From Belliella filtrata (GTDB lineage Bacteria; Bacteroidota; Bacteroidia; Cytophagales; Cyclobacteriaceae): 64,000 nt of DNA. The stretch is taken from positions 62,001 to 126,000 of the forward strand of contig NZ_JAKZGP010000003.1 in the NCBI RefSeq assembly GCF_022549775.1, read 5' to 3'. Below are positions 52,821-61,585 of this stretch, one piece after another (the first letter of the stretch is position 1; every line of letters begins with the position of its first letter). The translations under genes and the position numbers were made by a program. The notes under the pieces are model-generated. The model was not told the origin of the DNA and did not search any database. It was given only the letters and a program-made list of their open reading frames with translations.

Positions 52821-53693
52821 ATGATGCATACAGAAGGAATGTTGAAAGAAGGCGCCCTAAAGGGCAAAACAATCATAGTCACTGGAGGAGGTACAGGATT
52901 AGGGAAGTCTATGGGCTTGTATTTTTTGAAACTTGGAGCAAATTTGGTGATTACCTCGCGAAAACTTGATGTCTTGCAAGGTACTGCAAGAGAAATGGAG
53001 AAGGAGACTGGTGGAACAGTACTAGCGGTGTCTTGTGATGTAAGAGAAATAGATCAAGTTGAATCCCTCTTTGATCAAGCAGAAGCTGCCTTTGGAAAGG
53101 TAGATGGTGTGTTGAATAATGCAGCAGGAAATTTTATTAGCCCTACCGAACGGCTCTCTACTAATGCTTTTAATACAGTCATTGATATCGTTCTCAAAGG
53201 TAGTGCAAATGTCACTATGACTGCAGGTAAAAGATGGATTCAAAATAAACAAAAGGGTACTTTCTTGAATATTGTAACCACATATGCATGGACTGGATCA
53301 GGCTACGTAGTGCCGAGTGCAGCGGCTAAGGCTGGAGTACTTGCTATGACGAGGTCACTTGCTGTAGAATGGGCAAAATACAATATCAGGTCAAATGCTA
53401 TTGCTCCTGGACCATTTCCCACAGAAGGAGCTTGGAGTAGGTTGTTGCCTGGGGATTTGGTTAAGAAATTCGATCCCGCAAAGAAGGTACCAGTGGGTAG
53501 GGTTGGCGAACATCAAGAACTAGCCAATTTAGCTGCATATTTAATGTCAGATTATTCTAGCTATGTCAATGGCGAAGTGATTACGATAGATGGAGGTGAG
53601 TGGCTTCAAGGCGCTGGGGAGTTCAATAACCTAGAAGCAATTCCTCAAGAAATGTGGGATATGCTTGAAGCATCTAGAGGAAAAAAGCCATAA
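52821..53693 (+). CDS. SDR-family oxidoreductase, 2,4-dienoyl-CoA reductase-like
   Basis: 290 residues. NADP-binding motif TGGGTGLGKSMG and NNAAGNF are present. The usual YxxxK is replaced by S-A-A-A-K (PSAAAKAGVLAMTRSLAVEW), and the substrate loop reads IAPGPFPTEGAW. This pattern fits 2,4-dienoyl-CoA reductases rather than classical SDRs, suggesting a role in unsaturated fatty-acid oxidation. ATG codons at 52821, 52824 and 52839 are all possible starts. Confidence 0.88.
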   Translation: MMHTEGMLKEGALKGKTIIVTGGGTGLGKSMGLYFLKLGANLVITSRKLDVLQGTAREMEKETGGTVLAVSCDVREIDQVESLFDQAEAAFGKVDGVLNNAAGNFISPTERLSTNAFNTVIDIVLKGSANVTMTAGKRWIQNKQKGTFLNIVTTYAWTGSGYVVPSAAAKAGVLAMTRSLAVEWAKYNIRSNAIAPGPFPTEGAWSRLLPGDLVKKFDPAKKVPVGRVGEHQELANLAAYLMSDYSSYVNGEVITIDGGEWLQGAGEFNNLEAIPQEMWDMLEASRGKKP

Positions 53694-53714
53694 GCCCCAA
53701 ATTGCTTTGGGGCT
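53693..53714. terminator. Bidirectional terminator after the SDR gene
   Basis: AGCCCCAAA (53693-53701) pairs perfectly with TTTGGGGCT (53706-53714) between convergent genes. Confidence 0.75.
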
Positions 53715-53753
53715 ATTTGAAGACAAAATGGCAATTCAGCAAGCTTAGATAAA

Positions 53754-54269
53754 TCAGATACCTTGCATTTTCAAAGCTTGCTTGTACCTACGCTTTAGCT
53801 TTCGGTCAAGCTGCCGCACCAAGTAGTTTAAATTGTAATTGGTGTCATTTGAAGATTCTTTGAAGACAGTTTCCACTATTTCATCATTAGAATTCCTTAT
53901 GTTGAGTTGGATAAGAAATTGATCATTTCTTTCGCCATAGTTTTCAGTAATGTCTATAGTGACATAGAAGTTTGCCTTATCAGTCTTTGAGTCTTTCGTT
54001 ACATTAAATTGTGAAAAGCTATAGTTTTGGCGAAAAGCATCCTCCAGCTTTTGGTTGAAATTATCAGTTTGCCTTTTTAGACGATCAGCTCTCCTGTTTT
54101 GGTTATACTTTCTGTGTAGATTGATGTCATCATCTCTGTCAGAAAGAAATACATATAATGTGTCATCATGCAGGTCTTGAATGTCCTCTAGCTTCATCAA
54201 ACCAACTAGTGATGGGGCGCATGCATTGGTTAAAATGATAAATCCGAATATGAAAAGTCTCTTGATCAT
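53754..54269 (-). CDS. Hypothetical lipoprotein
   Basis: 171 residues with a lipoprotein signal (ILTNACAPS, Cys17), then a charged, Asn/Lys/Arg-rich helical and strand mixture ending RRYKQALKMQGI. No family recognised. It stands alone downstream of the decayed ATPase remnant. Confidence 0.7.
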   Translation of the reverse strand: MIKRLFIFGFIILTNACAPSLVGLMKLEDIQDLHDDTLYVFLSDRDDDINLHRKYNQNRRADRLKRQTDNFNQKLEDAFRQNYSFSQFNVTKDSKTDKANFYVTIDITENYGERNDQFLIQLNIRNSNDEIVETVFKESSNDTNYNLNYLVRQLDRKLKRRYKQALKMQGI

Positions 54270-54303
54270 GTTTATTAAGAATTTGAATGAATGTATACCA
54301 ATG

Positions 54304-54690
54304 AACGTGAAGATTTGTTTCTAGTTCTAAAGGATTATAATATATAAAGCCGAACAACCAAAGTGGTAGTCGTTTTTGGTTGCCATACTTGATATCCTCA
54401 GCAGTGATAAAACTATTTTTGACACCTTTGATCTGCTCAGAAGTTTTGTTTTTCCCACCTATTTCAAAAGTATATTTACGATCTACTCGAAAATCACCGT
54501 CCTATATATACTCGATAGTATGTCTATAGGAAACTTGAATGAGGAAAAATGTATCCCTTAGGTTACCCAAATCTGTATTTTTTGGAGTAAATGCATATTG
54601 AAAGTTGGTGTTTTCTAAGTAGATTTTCTCTGATTTTTGCATTTAGGTAATGCCCTTTATATCCTTATACAGGTTTTTAATTATTCCGAT
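54304..54690 (-). pseudogene. Remnant of a DUF4143-type AAA ATPase C-terminus
   Basis: Reading the minus strand gives a nearly continuous match to the end of the common AAA+DUF4143 ATP-binding proteins: SEKIYLENTNFQYAF, GNLRDTFFL, then GDFRVDRKYTFEIGGKNKT and PLWLFGFIY. In-frame stops occur at 54643-54645 (TAA) and 54502-54504 (TAG), plus another upstream. The ATPase domain is absent, so this is a leftover 3' end after deletion. Confidence 0.75.
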
Positions 54691-54767
54691 TGGCTATACT
54701 TTTTGTATATTCAACAAAGTTGTAAAGATTGACAAAAATTTTATACATTTAACTCTTATAGCTTTAT

Positions 54768-54775
54768 TACATTTG
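54768..54775 (+). promoter_or_regulatory. -7 element of the copper-efflux locus
   Basis: TACATTTG, a perfect TAnnTTTG, lies 17 bases before the GTG start at 54793, implying a very short leader. A clear -33 box is not seen. Confidence 0.5.
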
Positions 54776-54792
54776 AAGCGTAATTTTATACT

Positions 54793-55173
54793 GTGAAGTC
54801 ATTGATCAAAATAGCACTCCTTATCTTCTATGTGTTTTTCAACGCAGGGTTTAGCTATTCCATGCATTTTTGTGGAGATGATTTTCAGAGAATTAATGTA
54901 TTTGCAGAATACAAAACTTGCTGTGAGTCCAGTACCCCGATGCCAGGCTGTTGTGACGATGTTTCGAATTTGGAACTTCCCAATACAGATCAGCAGGTTT
55001 CTGATGTTTTATATTTCCAACCTCGGGCTTTTGAGCAGTTGATCGCTGATTTTTCATTTGAATTACCCTTAAATTTTACTGCTACAGAAGAGATAACAGC
55101 CTTTGCTGATTCCTCTCCCCCCATATTTCAAGATACGCCGATTTATATTTTTTGTCAGGTATTCCTGATTTGA
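54793..55173 (+). CDS. Small exported HYC_CC_PP-like protein
   Basis: 126 residues starting with GTG, the only start in frame after the stop at 54781. A signal peptide is followed by SMHFCGDD, a CC pair in KTCCES, a second CC in PGCCDD and SSPP near the C-terminus. This is the order of conserved residues that names the HYC_CC_PP family (here HFC for HYC). Such proteins accompany Bacteroidota heavy-metal efflux genes and may bind copper in the envelope. Confidence 0.75.
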   Translation: MKSLIKIALLIFYVFFNAGFSYSMHFCGDDFQRINVFAEYKTCCESSTPMPGCCDDVSNLELPNTDQQVSDVLYFQPRAFEQLIADFSFELPLNFTATEEITAFADSSPPIFQDTPIYIFCQVFLI

Positions 55174-55448
55174 TTTTGTACCCTATTTAATAAGGTATAG
55201 CCTCGAAGGCACAAAGATTCAATTTCTTCTAGTTTGTAGATCCAGTTTGAAGACTTGGCAGGTTTTCAAAGCCTGACAGGTTTTGCCAAAGCGCTATCCG
55301 CTATTCCCTCATTTAAACAAAACTAATTCTAGTTTTGGAAATCTAATACCCACCAATATCTAGTCCGCCGCAGGCGGAAAAGTATCCATCAATATCTGTC
55401 TCTATCATTCAAAAGAGTTGGAGATGGATTAAGTTAAATTCAGAATTG
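55174..55448. other. Intergenic repeats before cusA
   Basis: It contains TTGGC...GCCAA around CAGGTTTTCAAAGCCTGACAG (55254-55289) and the compact palindrome TCCGCC-GCA-GGCGGA at 55364-55378. CCAATATCTAG and TCAATATCTG flank that palindrome. These look like small dispersed repeats typical of this group. No gene. Confidence 0.55.
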
Positions 55449-58400
55449 ATGTTAAATAATATCATAAAATTCTTCCTCGAAAATAAACTGGTGACCATCA
55501 TCCTACTTGTCCTTGTAGTGGCTTGGGGAGTCGTGACAGCTCCTTTCAACTGGCATACCGGTTTTCTTCCTAATGACCCTGTGCCGGTCGATGCCATTCC
55601 TGACATCGGGGAAAATCAGCAAATCGTTTTTACCGACTGGATGGGACGCTCTCCGCAGGATGTGGAGGATCAGATTACTTATCCGCTGACCACATCCCTA
55701 CTTGGAATGCCGGGAGTGAAATCTATCCGAAGTACTTCTATGTTCGGCTTTTCTTCTATTTACATCATTTTCGAAGATGATGTGGAATTCTATTGGAGCC
55801 GATCCAGAATTTTAGAAAAAATCAACTCCCTTCCTTCAGGATTACTTCCAGATGAGGTACAACCCAAGCTCGGACCTGATGCGACAGGTCTTGGACAGGT
55901 ATATTTTTATACTTTGGAAGGCAGGGATGAAAATGGCAATCCAGTCGGAGGTTGGGACTTGCACGAACTCCGTAGTATTCAAGATTATTATGTGCGCTAT
56001 GGCTTGGCTGGGACGGAAGGAGTTGCTGAGGTAGCAACCATAGGTGGGCATGTCAAGGAATACCAAGTTGACCTGGACCCTGTGGCCATGAAGGCCCACA
56101 ACGTCTCCATGATGCAGGTGATGAATGCGATCAAGCAATCCAACCTCGATATCGGGGCCAATACCATGGAGATCAATCAGGTGGAGTTTATCGTCAGAGG
56201 CTTAGGTTATGTGAAGTCTCTGGAGGATATTGAAAAGGCAGTAGTGAAAACTACCAACAATGTTCCCTTGAGAATCAGGGATATTGCCAAGGTGAATATT
56301 GGGCCTGCAAGTAGGGCTGAAAGGGCTATTTTGGATAAAGGAGGTGCCGAAGCAGTAGGTGGCGTGGTAGTGGCACGCTATGGAGACAATCCTCTTCATG
56401 TAATTGATGCACTCAAAGCCAAAATTGATGAAATCACCCCGGGACTTCCGAGCAAAACGCTCGAAGATGGTACGGTCTCCAAGGTGACAATAGTACCTTT
56501 CTATGACCGTTCTGGCTTGATTAAGGAAACCCTGAATACGCTTAAGGAAGCCATCAGCTTACAGATTTTGATCACCATTATTGTGATCATGGTGATGGTG
56601 TATAACCTTCGGGCTTCGATTTTGATCTCCGCATTGTTGCCATTGGCAGTTTTGATGTGTTTTATCATGATGAAGTATGTGGGAGTGGATGCGAATATCG
56701 TTGCACTGTCAGGGATAGCCATAGCCATTGGGACCATGGTTGATTTGGGTATTATTCTGAATGAAAATATCCTTCGTCACCTAGAAGAGTCTGATGATAA
56801 AAAGTCCAAACTCCAGATCATTTATGATGCGACCACAGAGGTGAGTTCGGCGATCTTGACGGCTGTGATGACTACGATTGTCAGCTTTTTGCCCGTATTT
56901 ACCCTGCAGGCAGCAGAGGGAAAATTGTTCGGGCCATTGGCTTATACCAAGACCTTTGCTTTGATCGCTGCCTTGATCTTTACTTTGGTCTTTATGCCAG
57001 CTTTTGCCCATTGGGTGTTTGGCATGAAAGTGAAGTCTAAGAATTATAAGGCGGTACTGAATATAGCGATAGCAGTTTTGGGCTTTGTGCTACTGTTTTA
57101 CTTCCCTTGGGCGGGATGGGTCTTGTTGGCTTTTGCAGCCAATCATTTGATCCATCACTTTTTCCCAAAACAAACAAAAGAGGCACACTACAAAAATCAG
57201 ATCGCCATGCTGATAGCAGTGGTAGCGGTGTCCGTTTTATTGGCAATTGAGTGGAGACCATTGGGTTTAACCCAATCTGTATTTGTGAATTTCCTCTTTA
57301 TCAGTCTAGTAGTAGGTTTGGTTTTGGGGGTATTCGCCTTGTTTATCCACTACTATGCGCAACTGCTGAACTGGTGCTTGGAAAACGCTAAAATATTTTT
57401 ACTGATCCCCTTGACAGTCATTCTTTTGGCTTTGAATATATGGTTAGGGTTTGGAAGTATTTTCGGTTTTGTGGCTACCGGTTTTGACAAATTTGGAATC
57501 AATATCCGGACCACTTCTGTATGGTCAGGGCTGACCCATACTTTTCCTGGCATGGGTAAGGAGTTTATGCCAGCCTTGAATGAAGGCTCTTTTCTCTTGA
57601 TGCCAACCGCTATGCCTCACGCTGGCGTGGAGGCCAATATGCAGATTGTGAAACAGCTTGATATGTTGGTACAGGCCATTCCGGAGGTGGAAATGGTGGT
57701 TGGAAAAGCAGGCCGTGCAGAAAGCCCGCTTGACCCAGCTCCTATGTCCATGTATGAAAATATCATCAATTACAAAACCGAATACCTACAGGATGATGAT
57801 GCCCGCAAACTCCGATTTGAAGTAGATCGAGAGGGAAATTATCAGCTTGAGGTTAATGGAAAAACCTGGTGGTACGACCGTCAGGATGGCGCCATTTGGG
57901 ATGAAGAAAAGAATTACATGGATGAATCCCAGCGCAGGTCTGTGGCCAAAAATATTGCCAAATATTTGCTGCCAAATGAAAGACGAGGCCAGTACTTCCG
58001 TCAGTGGAGGGATGAAATCCGCACACCTGATGATATATGGAATGAAATCCAAGTGCGTACCTCCAATCTTCCTGGGGTAACTTCCGCTCCTAAACTCCAG
58101 CCTATCGAAACCCGCTTGGTGATGTTGCAGACGGGAATGCGTGCGCCCATGGGAATGAAGGTAAATGGCCCCGATTTGGAAACCATAGAGGATTTCAGCT
58201 TGAAGTTGGAGTCGGTGTTGAAAGAAGTGCCTTCCGTAAAGTCTGAGGCAGTTTTTGCAGACCGTTCTTTGGGTAAGCCGTATCTGGAGATTGATTTGGA
58301 TAGAACCCAACTGGGTAGGTTTGGGCTGAACATTGCCGATGTGCAGGAATTTATCGAAGTGGCTATAGGCGGAATGGTCTTGAGTAAGACTGTGGAGGGT

Positions 58401-59315
58401 AGGGAGCGCTATGCTATCCGTGCCCGATATGCTCGAGAGTACAGGGATGATCCCGAAGCTTTGAAACGGATTTTGGTCAGCACGCCTACAGGTGCGCAGA
58501 TACCTTTGGGGCAATTGGCAGAGATCAATTACAGACCTGGACCAATGATGATCCGTGGGGAAAACACCTTCTTGGTGGGTTATGTGCTTTTTGATAAGCG
58601 AGATGGCTTTGCTGAGGGTTCCGTGGTAGATGATGCGCGCAACTTTATCCAACAAAAAGTTGACAGAGGTGAGTTGAAAGTACCAACTGGGGTATCCTAT
58701 ACATTCTCCGGAAGTTACGAAAATCAGATCCGTGCTGAGAAGCGACTGGCGATCGTGATACCACTATGTTTGGCGGTGATTTTCCTAATTCTTTACCTTC
58801 AGTTTCGTTCCACAGCCATGGTCTTGATGATCTTCTCAGCCATTGCTATGGCATTTTCAGGAGGTTTTATGATGCTTTGGTTGTATGGTCAGGATTGGTT
58901 TTTTGACTTCAACTTCTTGGGGACCAACATGCGGGAACTCTTCCAAATGCGCACATTCAATCTTTCGGTGGCAGTTTGGGTGGGCTTTATCGCCCTCTTC
59001 GGTATCGCTACTGACGATGGGGTAGTGATGGGGACTTACCTGAAGCAAAGCTTTGAAAAGACCCGACCTGAGCATGTCAAAGAAATAAGGAAGGCAGTTC
59101 TTGAAGCAGGCATGAAAAGGGTTAGACCTTGCCTAATGACTACAGCAACGACCTTGCTTGCTTTGCTTCCGGTATTAACAAGTTCAGGCCGAGGCTCGGA
59201 CATAATGATTCCTATGGCCATTCCTGCATTTGGGGGGATGGCGGTGGCTTTGATCTCTTTATTTATAGTGCCGGTGCTTTATGGGAAACTTAAGGAGTAT
59301 GAGTTAAGGATGTAG
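55449..59315 (+). CDS. cusA: CusA/CzcA-type heavy-metal efflux RND transporter
   Basis: Inner-membrane proton-driven pump of 1288 residues; the ATG at 55449 follows an in-frame TTG. The N-terminus NNIIKFFLENKLVTIILL and DAIPDIGENQQIVFTDW match CusA. The proton-relay helix reads GIAIAIGTMVDLGIILNEN, followed by the second-half ATDDGVVMGTYL. It is about 240 residues longer than E. coli CusA. The extra length lies in added membrane segments near 530-640 and in a WWYDRQDGAIWDEE-type insertion near 800. The Met-rich central pore (LMPTAMPHAGVEANM; APMGMKV) favours copper/silver. Confidence 0.92.
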   Translation: MLNNIIKFFLENKLVTIILLVLVVAWGVVTAPFNWHTGFLPNDPVPVDAIPDIGENQQIVFTDWMGRSPQDVEDQITYPLTTSLLGMPGVKSIRSTSMFGFSSIYIIFEDDVEFYWSRSRILEKINSLPSGLLPDEVQPKLGPDATGLGQVYFYTLEGRDENGNPVGGWDLHELRSIQDYYVRYGLAGTEGVAEVATIGGHVKEYQVDLDPVAMKAHNVSMMQVMNAIKQSNLDIGANTMEINQVEFIVRGLGYVKSLEDIEKAVVKTTNNVPLRIRDIAKVNIGPASRAERAILDKGGAEAVGGVVVARYGDNPLHVIDALKAKIDEITPGLPSKTLEDGTVSKVTIVPFYDRSGLIKETLNTLKEAISLQILITIIVIMVMVYNLRASILISALLPLAVLMCFIMMKYVGVDANIVALSGIAIAIGTMVDLGIILNENILRHLEESDDKKSKLQIIYDATTEVSSAILTAVMTTIVSFLPVFTLQAAEGKLFGPLAYTKTFALIAALIFTLVFMPAFAHWVFGMKVKSKNYKAVLNIAIAVLGFVLLFYFPWAGWVLLAFAANHLIHHFFPKQTKEAHYKNQIAMLIAVVAVSVLLAIEWRPLGLTQSVFVNFLFISLVVGLVLGVFALFIHYYAQLLNWCLENAKIFLLIPLTVILLALNIWLGFGSIFGFVATGFDKFGINIRTTSVWSGLTHTFPGMGKEFMPALNEGSFLLMPTAMPHAGVEANMQIVKQLDMLVQAIPEVEMVVGKAGRAESPLDPAPMSMYENIINYKTEYLQDDDARKLRFEVDREGNYQLEVNGKTWWYDRQDGAIWDEEKNYMDESQRRSVAKNIAKYLLPNERRGQYFRQWRDEIRTPDDIWNEIQVRTSNLPGVTSAPKLQPIETRLVMLQTGMRAPMGMKVNGPDLETIEDFSLKLESVLKEVPSVKSEAVFADRSLGKPYLEIDLDRTQLGRFGLNIADVQEFIEVAIGGMVLSKTVEGRERYAIRARYAREYRDDPEALKRILVSTPTGAQIPLGQLAEINYRPGPMMIRGENTFLVGYVLFDKRDGFAEGSVVDDARNFIQQKVDRGELKVPTGVSYTFSGSYENQIRAEKRLAIVIPLCLAVIFLILYLQFRSTAMVLMIFSAIAMAFSGGFMMLWLYGQDWFFDFNFLGTNMRELFQMRTFNLSVAVWVGFIALFGIATDDGVVMGTYLKQSFEKTRPEHVKEIRKAVLEAGMKRVRPCLMTTATTLLALLPVLTSSGRGSDIMIPMAIPAFGGMAVALISLFIVPVLYGKLKEYELRM

Positions 59316-59532
59316 ATTTAGAGTTGATATTAATTTGTATTGTGTTGTATTTCAGGAGTTTATTTGGGTTTAGAGAAGTTGTTGGGGGTAAAAAAGATAT
59401 TCATAGGTATCAGGTGTTTGTGGGTATTGTACTGGTTTTCAGGTGTTAAGTTTGAATGGTTAGCTGGTTGGTAGTTGGGAAGATGGGATAGGTAATATTA
59501 GTAGTCTTTGGTTTAAGTTAAGTTTTAATGCT

Positions 59533-61437
59533 ATGGAAGAGAAAAGAGGATATATACAATTGGAGGATTTGGAGGTGTATAAATTGTCAAGAGAGCTGTC
59601 ACGGATGGGATGGGCTATTTATAAAAAAATGGATTGGCAGACACGGAAAATAATTGGAGATCAATTTATTGAATCGACGGATTCTATTGGGGCAAATATA
59701 GCTGAGTCTTATGGTCGGGTTCATTATCTGGATAGAATCAGGTTTCTCTACAATAGCAGAGATTCTATGATTGAGGCTGTCAATCACTTTTTAAGCTTAA
59801 TACTTGAAATAGAAATTATAGCAAAAGAGGAGTTTGATAACTTCAAGCAAGTGTCTGACAAACTTTCACTAAAACTCAACAACTACATTCAATCTATTTA
59901 CAATTCAAAAAACGAATCGAAAAAGCTTAATACAAAGGGGGTATTCCATATTCATAAAAAGGGTTCTCTAGAGAAACGATATCAATCAATATCCAATATC
60001 CACAAATATCTAGTTCTGACCATATTTCTATGTATTTCCACCATATTTCAATTACAAAGTCAAACTTTAGAAAACTACTTAAATGAAGCAATTGAAAACA
60101 ATGCGAGTTTGCAGGGTAGTTTCAAACAATATCAAGCCAGTCTTGAAAAAACAAAGCAAGTAAGTCTTGAGTCACCCCAATTGAATATTGGTGTTTTTAC
60201 CAGACCGATGGAACTGTTGATGGGGAATCAGCGGGCGGAGGCTTCGGTGATGCAGATGTTTCCTTGGTTTGGGATGCTCAGGACGCAGAAAGATGAAGCT
60301 ACATTAATGGCGGAAGCCAAATACGAGGAATTTAGACAGCAGCGGAATGTGCTTCTTTATCAGGTCAAGGAGACTTACTTCCAATTGCAGCAATTGCAAA
60401 ACACCATTGACATCACTTCCTCAAATTTGGAAATTTTAAAATCCTTGGAGCAATTGGCCATTATCCGCTATCAGGGAGGAAGTACTTTAGAAGCTGTTTC
60501 ATCTGTGTCATCAGCGGTAAGAAGACCAACACGTGGCACCCAACAGGGAAGCGGAGAAGATGGAATGGGCATGGGAGGTGGAGGTTCTTCCGCTACTACT
60601 TCAGGTCAATCCTCAGCTGCAGCTTCCATGAACAGTATGGGTTCGGGTGGAGGTTCTGGTAAACTCACGGATGTACTCCGTCTGCAAGTTCAGGTCAAAA
60701 CTTTAGAATCTGATTTGGAACAGCTGGAAGTGGACAAGCTCCCATTGACAGTAAAATTCAATCAACTATTAGGCAGAGATAAAAACGAAGTTATAGCCAT
60801 AGATAACCGGTTGGAAAGTCAAAAAGCTATGGGTTGGGAAGTAGAAATGCTCGAGCAAATCCTGGAAACCAATCCCATGCTGTTGATGCTGGAAAAAGAA
60901 GGTTTGGCCTATCAGAAGCAAGGTGAAATGGCCAAATTAGAAGGTAAACCCATGTTTGGGTTGGGATTGAATTACATGGTGTTTTCACCAAGGTCAGAAA
61001 TGGGTGTGCCTGGCGGCATGGGAGGAATGGATTATATGCCTGCTGGTATGGGCAACAACATGATCATGCCTATGGCGAGGATTTCTATGCCGATTTACCG
61101 TAAAAAATACAAATCTATGGAAGCGGAATCCAAGCTTTACTGGGAGGCTAATGAAAGACAAAAAGAAGATCTGCAAAGAAATCTGGAAACTGAGTTTGAG
61201 ATGATTCTTGCCTCCATTAAAGATGCGGATAGAAAAATCAAACTCTTAGAAGATCAAATCGAATTGACCGAGCAAACGCTAGAGTTATCCGTGACTTCAT
61301 ACGCAACAGAAGGTAATTCCTTCGAAGAGATCTTGAGCATCCGAAGAGAATTACTGGATTTTAGCTTGAATCTGCTGAATATCAAGATTGAAAGGGAGAT
61401 TCAGTTGGCTAGGCTGGAGACATTGGTTGGAATTTGA
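59533..61437 (+). CDS. cusC: Four-helix-bundle protein fused in frame to CusC-type outer-membrane factor
   Basis: 634 residues. Residues 1-125 are a complete four-helix-bundle protein with the family core SIGANIAESYGRVHYLDRIRF. A linker and a hydrophobic stretch (159-173, ending IFQLQSQ) follow and look exactly like the signal peptide of an outer-membrane factor. From about 178 the chain is TolC/CusC-like, with the two repeats around 185-340 and 385-634. A Gly/Ser/Met-rich loop (342-376) lies between them. No ATG exists between residue 79 and about 210, so the efflux part has no start of its own. Secretion from an internal signal would need an alternative start or processing. Confidence 0.82.
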   Translation: MEEKRGYIQLEDLEVYKLSRELSRMGWAIYKKMDWQTRKIIGDQFIESTDSIGANIAESYGRVHYLDRIRFLYNSRDSMIEAVNHFLSLILEIEIIAKEEFDNFKQVSDKLSLKLNNYIQSIYNSKNESKKLNTKGVFHIHKKGSLEKRYQSISNIHKYLVLTIFLCISTIFQLQSQTLENYLNEAIENNASLQGSFKQYQASLEKTKQVSLESPQLNIGVFTRPMELLMGNQRAEASVMQMFPWFGMLRTQKDEATLMAEAKYEEFRQQRNVLLYQVKETYFQLQQLQNTIDITSSNLEILKSLEQLAIIRYQGGSTLEAVSSVSSAVRRPTRGTQQGSGEDGMGMGGGGSSATTSGQSSAAASMNSMGSGGGSGKLTDVLRLQVQVKTLESDLEQLEVDKLPLTVKFNQLLGRDKNEVIAIDNRLESQKAMGWEVEMLEQILETNPMLLMLEKEGLAYQKQGEMAKLEGKPMFGLGLNYMVFSPRSEMGVPGGMGGMDYMPAGMGNNMIMPMARISMPIYRKKYKSMEAESKLYWEANERQKEDLQRNLETEFEMILASIKDADRKIKLLEDQIELTEQTLELSVTSYATEGNSFEEILSIRRELLDFSLNLLNIKIEREIQLARLETLVGI

Positions 61438-61585
61438 ATTGATATTGATATAAAATGATATTAATGATATTAAGATATCGGCTTTCGGTGCCGTGTCATT
61501 GATTGGATCCATGTTTAGGAGCGAATTCAATGTCTATGAATATCTATTAATAAAATGGATTAGAGGTATACTTTAAAAAAACATA

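Larger units (their letters stand above)
54270..54792. other. Intergenic region with gene remnant and promoter
   Basis: No intact gene. It holds the DUF4143-type remnant and, at its right end, the promoter of the HYC_CC_PP-like gene. Confidence 0.6.

Noticed and set aside
57786-58655. 289-residue minus-strand frame inside cusA
   Set aside because: A long shadow frame under a well-conserved gene with no start context, signal or recognisable motif.
61442-61480. GATATT runs as a microsatellite or origin
   Set aside because: The units are irregular, there is no DnaA-box cluster, and similar runs occur in neighbouring spacers.
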